In this document: positions 18,025 through 26,400 of the stretch, in pieces
Position numbering within the stretch: the first letter of the stretch is position 1
How the letters are laid out: each line of letters starts with the position of its first letter
From: MGBC163016 sp964518575
GTDB lineage: Bacteria > Actinomycetota > Coriobacteriia > Coriobacteriales > Eggerthellaceae
DNA length: 42,843 bases
Assembly: GCA_964518575.1 (NCBI GenBank)
Contig: CAZFGW010000018.1
Location: forward strand, 1-42,843
Direction: 5' to 3'
Notes under the pieces: generated by a model
The model's input: only the letters and a program-made list of their open reading frames with translations
Told to the model about the DNA's origin: nothing
Databases searched by the model: none
Made by a program: the position numbers and the translations under genes

Positions 18025-19347
18025 TCAATCTCCGTTGATGTACGCGGTGGACATGACCGCCGCTTCGCCCTTCCATTCCTGCGCGTACCGCGTGACATAA
18101 TGCCCCATCGCGCGCATCGTCAGCAGGTAAATGAACGCTTCGCCAAAGCTGCAAATGACCACGAAAACGATCAGAACCGGCGTCATGCTCATGAGAAGTT
18201 GCATGACCGCGAGCGCTTGATCGAACGAGTCGTAAGCGTAGTAGGCAAGGTTAGCGAAAGTGCCCAGCGAGGAAACGGCGAAGAGCGAGAACAGGATCAC
18301 GCCGATGATTGCCGCGATCACACTCATGATCAGCGTGGGAAGCACCGCCGCGCAGAAAAGCTCGCCCATGTTGCGCTTGAACGTTTTCCAAATTTGGCTG
18401 ATGTCGAAACCGGCGCCCAGCCTGTCAGCAACCGCGGTGCGCATGATGGCGACGTACTGGAACATGCTGGAGAAAATGCTCAGGACCGCCAGGGCGAGCG
18501 CCCCGAGCACCGGCACAAATGCCAGAAGCGATCCGCAGATGGAAACGACCAGTGAGATGACTAGCGCGATGACTACGGCGAAGAAGCCGTTGACGAACGC
18601 GCGCGGCACGAAGATCTGCTTCGGCATGGGCTCGATGCGTCCGAGCATGAGCTGGCGCGACCACCGCATGGCGTACCCCATTGTCACGAAGTTGAGGATG
18701 GGGACGATGGCGACAAGCCCGAGCAGAATCACGCGTGAGAACCATGAAGGCGAGTTCATGATGTCGGACCACGCCGCCGAGAGACATCCCTTCGCGTAGG
18801 TCACCGGCGGTTGCGGTGGCTGCTGCTGGAATTCTCGCCACGGCTCAGAGTAAGGAGGTTGAGGTGGCGGCGTTTGGGATGCGCCCTGCGATCCGTACGT
18901 TTCGTAGGGACGACCCGCGTCATATGTTTGATTCGCGTCATACGATTGCGCAGCAGCGTAAGGGCTCTGCTGATGATAGGATTGCGCGGTATCGGTAGTG
19001 TGAGCAGCTGCAGCGGGTGCAGGCTGCGCGGATTCTGCGGGCTGGGTTGGTTGAGCTGGTTGAGCTGCGGTAGGCGTAGGTTGCGCTGACCCGATCGAAT
19101 GGGGTGCCGGTTCTGCGGGAATCGCAGCGGCAGCAACGGGTGCAGCCGCAGGTGTTGGCGTTGTTGGTTCTGCAGGAGTTGTTGGTTCTACAGGAGCCAC
19201 CGGTTCTGTTGCATCAACCTGTTCGATCGGTTTGATCTCGTCGACCGGAGCGTCGGATGCAGCGTTGACGCCCGCCAATGATTTGCCGCATTCAGAACAG
19301 AAAGGTGCATCTTGTGGATTGTCTTTTCCGCAGTTTGGACAGAACAT
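18025..19347 (-). CDS. zinc-ribbon DUF4013 membrane protein
   Basis: The protein (about 440 residues) opens with a zinc ribbon, CPNCGK then CSECGK, in its first 25 residues. A long linker rich in P, A, T and Q follows (about 30-180), and then a C-terminal membrane domain of DUF4013 type with about six helices, beginning near SWFSRVILLGLVAIVPILNF. The start at 19347 (MFCPNCGK) is chosen because a TATAAT lies at 19388-19393 on the minus strand, which rules out the upstream ATG at 19389, and because GAGGT precedes it. The function of DUF4013 is unknown; the ribbon-linker-membrane layout suggests a membrane-associated assembly or sensing role. Confidence 0.82.
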   Translation of the reverse strand: MFCPNCGKDNPQDAPFCSECGKSLAGVNAASDAPVDEIKPIEQVDATEPVAPVEPTTPAEPTTPTPAAAPVAAAAIPAEPAPHSIGSAQPTPTAAQPAQPTQPAESAQPAPAAAAHTTDTAQSYHQQSPYAAAQSYDANQTYDAGRPYETYGSQGASQTPPPQPPYSEPWREFQQQPPQPPVTYAKGCLSAAWSDIMNSPSWFSRVILLGLVAIVPILNFVTMGYAMRWSRQLMLGRIEPMPKQIFVPRAFVNGFFAVVIALVISLVVSICGSLLAFVPVLGALALAVLSIFSSMFQYVAIMRTAVADRLGAGFDISQIWKTFKRNMGELFCAAVLPTLIMSVIAAIIGVILFSLFAVSSLGTFANLAYYAYDSFDQALAVMQLLMSMTPVLIVFVVICSFGEAFIYLLTMRAMGHYVTRYAQEWKGEAAVMSTAYINGD

Positions 19348-19387
19348 GGCATCTACCTCACAGCTGTCGAACCATTCCAATCTGTAC

Positions 19388-19393
19388 ATTATA
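19388..19393 (-). promoter_or_regulatory. -10 element (TATAAT) of the DUF4013 gene
   Basis: A perfect TATAAT on the minus strand gives a leader of about 34 bases to the ATG at 19347. No convincing -35 hexamer is visible at 16-18 bases. Confidence 0.5.
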
Positions 19394-19578
19394 TACGGAA
19401 GTATCGCCCAATACCGTGGTCGCCAGTGTTTTCAATCATTTTACAAACAGGGCGAATGTTGGGGTGGCGAACCGATCGTGATGGGCAATGACTCGATAGG
19501 CGAAATCCTTGGGAATTGACGTTGGGACTGACCCATACGTGACCTACGGAGATTCAATTGCGAAAACAATTGGGTATA

Positions 19579-19609
19579 GACGTAGGGACGAGATTTATCT
19601 CGTCCGCTT
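19579..19609 (-). repeat. dispersed hairpin repeat, inverted, covarying stem
   Basis: Stem GACGAGAT/ATCTCGTC on the plus strand; both arms differ from the majority (G-C pair replaced by A-T), so pairing is kept. Confidence 0.85.
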
Positions 19610-19691
19610 GTTTCAATCGTGGGAATAATGGGGATGACGAATGGGTGCAATGACGTTGATTCCAGATGTATCAACCCCAACCATGCGCGTT

Positions 19692-19726
19692 TGGCGGGCG
19701 AGATGAATCTCGCCCCAACGTCCACC
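19692..19726 (+). repeat. dispersed hairpin repeat
   Basis: Perfect core with the CCAACGTCCACC tail; right end of composite copy 1. Confidence 0.88.
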
Positions 19727-20070
19727 AGTACCATTTTTCCAATTAGGGAATCATTCCAACCAGAAACGGTCATCGGGGTTACGGAACAAACCAAAAACAT
19801 CGCAGGTGGGAATGATATGACCGGACGCGAACGGGTTTACCGCGTTCGGTCATGAATGAATGACATTCATGCAAAGACGGTATGGAAAGTCATTGGGATT
19901 GATGCCGCAGGCATGAATGTAGCATTTTTTAGCGGGCGGATGCCCGCCCCGGTATAACGGTGAACCGATCTTAATCGGTAATGATTCAAATACGTAGAGA
20001 TATGGGGATCGACGTTGGGACTGACCCAGACGTGACCTACGGGGATTCAATTGCGAAAACAATTGGGTAT

Positions 20071-20100
20071 AGACGTTGGGACGAGATTTATCTCGTCCGC
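20071..20100 (-). repeat. dispersed hairpin repeat, inverted, covarying stem
   Basis: GACGTTGGGACGAG start with a GACGAGAT/ATCTCGTC stem; left end of composite copy 2. Confidence 0.88.
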
Positions 20101-20184
20101 TTGTTTCAATCGTGGGAATAATGGGGATGGCGAATGGGTGCAACGACGTTGATTCCAGATGTATCAACCCCAACCATGCGCGTT

Positions 20185-20219
20185 TGGCGGGCGAGATGAA
20201 TCTCGCCCCAACGTCCACC
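20185..20219 (+). repeat. dispersed hairpin repeat
   Basis: Perfect core with the CCAACGTCCACC tail; right end of composite copy 2. Confidence 0.88.
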
Positions 20220-20354
20220 AGAACCATTTTTCCAATTAGGAAATCATTCCAACCAGAAACGGTCATCGGGGTTACCAAAACCAATGAATGACATTCATGC
20301 GAAAACGAGATGGATGATAATCGGGATTGATGCCGCAGGCATGAATGCACCTTT

Positions 20355-20386
20355 GGCGGGCGAGATGAATCTCGCCCCAACGTCGA
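20355..20386 (+). repeat. dispersed hairpin repeat next to the giant gene terminator
   Basis: Perfect core GGGCGAGATGAATCTCGCCC, followed by CCAACGTCGATCCCAATC. Confidence 0.88.
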
Positions 20387-20424
20387 TCCCAATCATTATT
20401 CCGATTGAGGGCGAATATACAAAC

Positions 20425-20451
20425 AGAGGGGCTCGTCCATTGAGCCCCTCT
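20425..20451 (-). terminator. terminator hairpin after the giant InlB-repeat gene
   Basis: AGAGGGGCTC/GAGCCCCTCT with a six-base loop lies 27 bases past the stop codon of the giant gene on the minus strand. The following GTTTGTATATT is T-rich but has no long T run. Confidence 0.6.
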
Positions 20452-20477
20452 GTCACGTATTCATTGTCCCGATAACG

Positions 20478-23400
20478 TTATTGCTTGCGGCGGCGGACGT
20501 ACGAGAACAACGTGATGCCACCAGCGATTACCGCAATCGCAATCAATCCACCGATGATCGGACCATTCAAATCGCCCGTCTGTGCAAGCGCTTGCAGCTT
20601 GCGGATGACGCGCTGGATCGGATCATACGGATCGCCCGGATTGATGAACCAGACCTCGAGCGACTTGTCCTCATATACCGGATCGAAAATGTATTGGTTT
20701 CGATCGCCTTGTATCTTGACCGCTTTTCCGTTCACCTGGACGAGTCCAACCGCATAATTCGGCATCGCCTTAAAGGTCACTGCGGGCGTTGCACCTGCTG
20801 GAACTTCCATATACGTCGGCTCAACAGTACCGCGTCCAATACAATCCCGATTCACGAACGCACTGATCTTGTAATACATCTCACCCGGCTGCTTGGCAAA
20901 CTTCGCGCGCAGGTACGTCGTGGGCGCCGTAATTTTCGCCTGATCGTAGCGCTTGTAGTAGTTGAATTCGTTCTGTGCTGGCGGAACTGCATTCTTCACA
21001 GCACGAGCACGGCTCATCATACCGACATCAGACGCTATCTGATCAGCGCCACCATCGACCAGCTCTCCGATCGCAGTCATATCCTCAACGCCGTCTTCGC
21101 TCGTCTTCTTCGCGAATTCCGTCAGTTCCCATCCCTTATAAGGAGCAACCACGAAACCGAGGTTATTTTCCGGGATGATCTTCAGGTACTCGCCCGGAGC
21201 AGCATTCGGCGTCATGTAGCCGCCCTCGTTGTTCCAGTTCGTGTATACACGCACGGTCTTGGCGAAAGCCACCTCGATCTGATGATCGGCAGTAATGTCC
21301 GTAATCTTGTATATGAAGTCAGGATACTCACTGGGATCAACTAATTTATCCTGCCAGTTGCCATCCGCATCTTTCGCCTTGTCGATCAGGTACTTCACCA
21401 CGTAGGTGTCATCATCAGGCGTGATGGTTATGGAGTGTGTTCCGCCCATCATAACAGGTGCACTTGCAGGCGAAACCGTACCGCCAGTGCCATTGACCGA
21501 CGCCGTCACCGTACACATACCCGAGGGCACGATGGGCTCACCCTTGCTGGTATCAGCCTCACGGAAGGTGACCTCCAGCGGACCGGATGCGCTCATGTCG
21601 ATCTCCGCATACGTCGAGCCCGGAATGAACGGAACCGGCTTGCCGTTGTAGGTGATGGACTCGATCACGAGCGGATTACCCGTTGCGGGATCTTTCGCGT
21701 CGAACATAAAGAGCTGCTTCTCGCCGCGCGTGAATTCCGTCGGCTTGCCTGTGACCGGATCAGTCAGCGGCGGATTGATGGTCAAATCGGTGCCGGGCGT
21801 CAGTGGGTTGCCCTTATATGTAAAGCTAGAACCATCGACATCAACCGTGACCTTCGAGTTGCCCTTCTCGGCATTCAGTTTGAAGGTAGCTTTGATCTGA
21901 ACATCATTCTTGCCCATGGTGAACTTGAGTTCGCTGCCCACCAACTCATCCGTAATTTCGGTAGTCTTACCGTTCTCGGTCTTCATGATGCTTTCGACAT
22001 AGTACCCCGTCAACGGCTTGATCATGATGGACTGAGTCTGACCCTCAGGCATCTTCATCTCGCCGAGCGGGCTGACGATACCGCCACCCGTACCGGTCGC
22101 GGTCAACGTGTGCACCCCAGTCTCGTGATAGGTGTAATTCTTCTCAATGATCTTGCGGAAGATCACCGTCACGGTCACGTCACGCTGCACGGAAGGAATG
22201 ACTGTCTCATATACAGAATAGAAATCGCCATTCTCATTCAATGTGACATCGGCAACTGTGCGCATGTGAGCACCACCGCGATACACCGCGGACTCAGTGG
22301 TCGCACCTGCTTTGTATACGCCTGCAGCAGCGGTCTTACCGCGTAGATCAGCATTGTTCGCTGCCGCCGTGCGCGTTACCGTAACAACACCATTAACAAT
22401 TTCTTTATGGATTGTGCCGTCATTTTCTACGCCCCAGAATTCGTTGGAAGCGCCATCAACAAGCACTTCTTGGACGGTATATCCGTCATCCGGAAGGATG
22501 AAGAAAGACGCCGATCCACCATAGGGAACCGTACGGCTGAGCGGCGATACGGTACCACCGGTCGCAGACGTATCCGTTTCGGTCGAGCCAGAAGGACGGA
22601 AATTCACTACCGGTGTCACATTGACAGACACATTAACATCAAGATCGCCCTTCACGGTATCGGCGCGCTTGAAGCCGACGATAACCTTGTTATCCTTGCC
22701 GATTTCCGGCTTGATGGGATAGACATAGGTGCCAGGACCCGGACGCACCGTTTCGCCATTGAACGTGATGTAGTCGATCTCATATCCGTCGTTCGGCTTG
22801 AAGTAGATGTTCTGCGACGAACCCGCAGGCACCTTCACCTGCGTGGGAGATACAGTGCCATTTCCGCCGACCACCTCAATCTTCACATCAATGCCGTTGA
22901 TCATCCATGTCTCACCCGTTGCATAAATGGCTTTGATCGTCATATCCTCCGTAACACTGCCGATCGTGTAATAGGGAGAGGTGTATGGAATGGGCTCATT
23001 GCTCCCGATCTGAATCTTCTCCAGATGGTATCCCGCCTTCGGGAAGAAGTTCACCGTTGCGGATTCGCCCGCAGGAACAGTCTGGGATGCAGGGGAAACT
23101 TCGCCCTGATTTGCATCATTCGTGGTGGCTTTGACCTCGTAGTAATCCCGCTTGGCAGCCGTTGAAGTGAACGTGGTCTCGTATGAGTGGTCTTGCCCGT
23201 CAGCCGTCATGGTATAGACACGCGATTTGCCTAAGTCAGCGAGTGCGCTGCGCCCATCAGCCGTAAACTTCGAAATCTCATAGCCGCTATTCGGAACCAT
23301 GAACAGCTTGACTTCCTGACCCTTGACCACCTTCATCATGCCATGCGGGTTCACCACGCCGCCACCGAAGTACGCAACGTTGATGATGGAGATATTCTCC

Positions 23401-26400
23401 GCCGCGGGCGGCTTCACACCGTTGGCAAGGTCTTCTGCCGAGGCGGTCTTGAATTCCACTCTCAGCGAAAGTCCGCTTCCGCCATTGACCTGCGCAGGAG
23501 TGAAAGTGACGTAACCAGCCTTCGTAATGGTATTGCACTCAGTTTCCGAGTAATCCTTGACCGTGCCGTCAGCATACGTCGCCTTCAAAAGACCAATCTT
23601 CTTGCCCTCGTCGGCGATGATGGAGATCGAAAGGTTGCTCGTGATGGCTTCGATGACTGAGGTTCCGTTGTTAAACGATACCGTACCACCCGATCCCGCC
23701 TGAACGGTCACAGACGTGTATTCCGGCGTCTCAGGGGCGTCCGGAGCCTGCAGCTGCGTGAACTCCGCCTGCAAAGAATGGTTGCCAGCAGCAATTGCCT
23801 TATAGGTGAACTTCGGTGCGTTCCATGAATACGTTGCCGTGTTCGCCGCATTCCTTGGATCGATGGTCGTGCCATCAACGGTGATGGAGGACAGCGTATA
23901 GCCGAAGAACGGCGTGATGTCGAAGGTGATATCCTCGCCCACTTTCGCCGCAACCTGCTTGGAGCCGCCGTCGGGCGAGATGGAGCCGCCCGCGCTGTAG
24001 CTCACGTTGATGCTGGCAGAGTCAGCCGCCGCTTGACTCTCGTCGCAGAATACCGCATGGATGCTGTGGTCTTCCTTGACGTTGGAGAATACGTATTGTC
24101 CGTTCGTGACGTCGGATGCTGGTACGTTCACGTGATCGACGATCAGGTAGGACAGCTTCGCGCCATCGGCGGGGATCACCGTAAAGATGCCCATGCCACC
24201 CTCGGCAACCTTGATAGTTCCCGCAGGAGAGATGGAGCCCTTCGCACCGGCGGTAGCCTGAATGTCATGCGTGACTGTCTCCACGTACTCGTTTTCCGGA
24301 CACGACGCGAACACCACATGGAAGCCCATGTCGCTCTTCACATCGAACAGGGTATAGGTCGAACCCTTGAAGTCTTCGATCACGTTGCCCTTTTCGATAC
24401 TGGCATTCGCCGGGTACACGATGATGCGCGACACCTTCATGTTCTTGTTAGGCATGAGCGTGAAGGTCATGCTGCCGCCGTACGGCACCTTGATTTCGGA
24501 AGAACCCGTCGTGATGGGAGAGATGGTTCCCCCATTGCCGTCTTTATCAACACTGGCGAAAATCGTGCACATCTCGCCCTCGGTCTTATCGGGCGTCTTG
24601 CTCTTGAATTTCGCGGTGATGTAATGATCTTCGGACACAGCGAAGTCGTAGACACCTTTGTTACCAATAACCTCTGCCGTGACATCCTTTGTGCCGTCAA
24701 GGACCTGATACAGCACGTTTCCTGTTTGCGGAAGGAAGGTCATGGACACGCGTGTAGCATCTGAACCAGTGCCCTGCGCAACTGTCATCTTCGAGGGCGA
24801 AATCGTGCCCGCACCCTCGATAACTTCGCCCACGATGTCATAGCGCGTGATGTTGGAAATGTCGGGGTCACTAGCGTTACGCTCGCGGAAGGTAACTTCA
24901 ACAAGCGTACCTTCCTTGATATTCTTCAGTGTGAACGTCTGGTTATTGCGGTTAATCTGATTCTCAGGGAGCACCGTACCATTGACGAGCACCTTTTCCA
25001 TAATGTAGGTGTTCGCCGGGTCGGAATCGGGAATCTCCTTTGGAATAACCGTGAATGTTTGCGAAGCGCCCGTACGGACCTGGATCGTGCCGGAGGGAGA
25101 AACCTCGCCCTTCGTGGGATCACAGGTGATGTTGACCGTTTGATAGGTCACCGACGTTGCGTCTTCGAATTCGACCTTAACGCCTGTGTTCTGCTTGATG
25201 TTCTGGAGGATAGTCGTGCATCCACGAATCTCAAGTTCCGTCCACGTTCCCTTTGCCGAGGTAAAGTCCGGCTCTCCCGATGCGTTGTTCTTCACAATCC
25301 ATGCACGCGGCTTTTTCCCTTGCGGTGCGTCAATAGAGATAGAGAGCGATCCCCCGTTGGTCACGGTTGCCGCGCTCGGATAAAGGGTGCCCGAGCCGTC
25401 AGTTTGCGCTTTGACTTTCCATGTTTGTGGAACGGGCGGCACCGGCGTTCCTTCGGTGAACAGCACCTCAATCGTCATGTCCTTGTTCACCGCATCGATG
25501 GTGTATGAGTAGTTCGTTGTGCTCACGAGTTCGCCATCAACATAGACGGCGTCCAGCTTGTACTGCGTGGGCGTAGCTTCAGGAATGAAGTAGAACGTCT
25601 GCGGTTTGCCCGCTTCAACGCGCACGATATTGCCAAAGCCGGAAGGCGACACCTCGCCGTTGCCATGCTTGGTGATGGTAACCGTGCGCGTGACCAGCTT
25701 CTCAGTAGAAGGAGTCTCCGTTGCTGTCTTAACCGTGAGCTTCAGATCAGCTTTAACATCTTCTTTAGGAATGGTGAAGGTGTACAGACCGTCCGCAGTT
25801 TTCGTAGGCGTGATGTGCTTGGTCGTGCCATCGACCTCGATCATGATGCCCGTCTCGCCGGTGGCGGAATCGTCCAGCTTGTAGCCCTCAGCCAAGGTCA
25901 GCGTGAAGGATGCGTCAGCGGTAGCATGGTCGGCGCCATCTGCCTTTACAAACATCAAACCGCCAAACTCGGGACTGAGCGTAGCACCCGAACCTAAGGT
26001 CAGGTTCTTCGCGTCAAGATAGATCTTCTCCACCTCGGGAGCGTTGGGGTCTTCCTCGAATTCGATATATACTTTGTAACTTGCTTGCAGGTCATAAATG
26101 GTAAACGACGTACCACCAACGAGATCCTTGGTCACGTCTTCTTTCGTGCCCTCAGTGCCGTCTGCCGCAACAATAGCCCACTGGACACTCTTTACTTTGT
26201 AGCCGGAATCAGGGGCGATGCTGATGGGCACCTTTTCACCCGGCGCTTGATTCGGGCTCGAAAGAGGACTGGCGGTGCCATGCGCGCCCGGTATCACCTC
26301 AACATTGAACGTCGTGCCGTCGGGAAGCGGCGTTTCCGACTTGAAGGTCACCCGCAGCGTTTGCTCAAGCTCGTCGTCGGTTGTGGTGGACGGAATCTCC

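Larger units (their letters stand above)
19518..19782. repeat. 265-bp direct repeat, copy 1
   Basis: Aligns without gaps to 20011-20275 with seven mismatches by my count. Each copy contains a CAATTG-flanked mini-hairpin, one inverted hairpin repeat with a GACGAGAT/ATCTCGTC stem, a spacer of about 80 bases, one direct hairpin repeat and the ACCAGAAACGGTCATCGGGG tail. Weaker similarity extends about 50 bases further upstream. Confidence 0.88.
20011..20275. repeat. 265-bp direct repeat, copy 2
   Basis: Second copy of the composite unit, offset by exactly 493 bases from copy 1, with seven base differences and no gaps. It shows recent duplication or gene conversion of the composite unit. Confidence 0.88.
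19440..20424. other. repeat-dense intergenic region, no gene
   Basis: About 1 kb is built almost wholly from dispersed repeats. Hairpin copies lie at 19579-19609 and 20071-20100 (minus orientation) and at 19692-19726, 20185-20219 and 20355-20386 (plus orientation). A shorter variant, GCGGGCGGATGCCCGCC, lies at 19931-19950. Related GAATGACATTCATGC and GATGCCGCAGGCATGAATG segments occur twice (19858-19918, 20284-20347). Open frames here are repeat translations and do not look like genes. Confidence 0.75.

Noticed and set aside
19518..20386. CRISPR array as an explanation for the repeat cluster
   Set aside because: Spacing is irregular, orientations are mixed, repeats recur across the whole window and no cas genes are present.
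19441..20475. Several 60-180-residue frames in the repeat cluster
   Set aside because: The same peptide fragments recur wherever the dispersed repeat occurs, so they are repeat translations.
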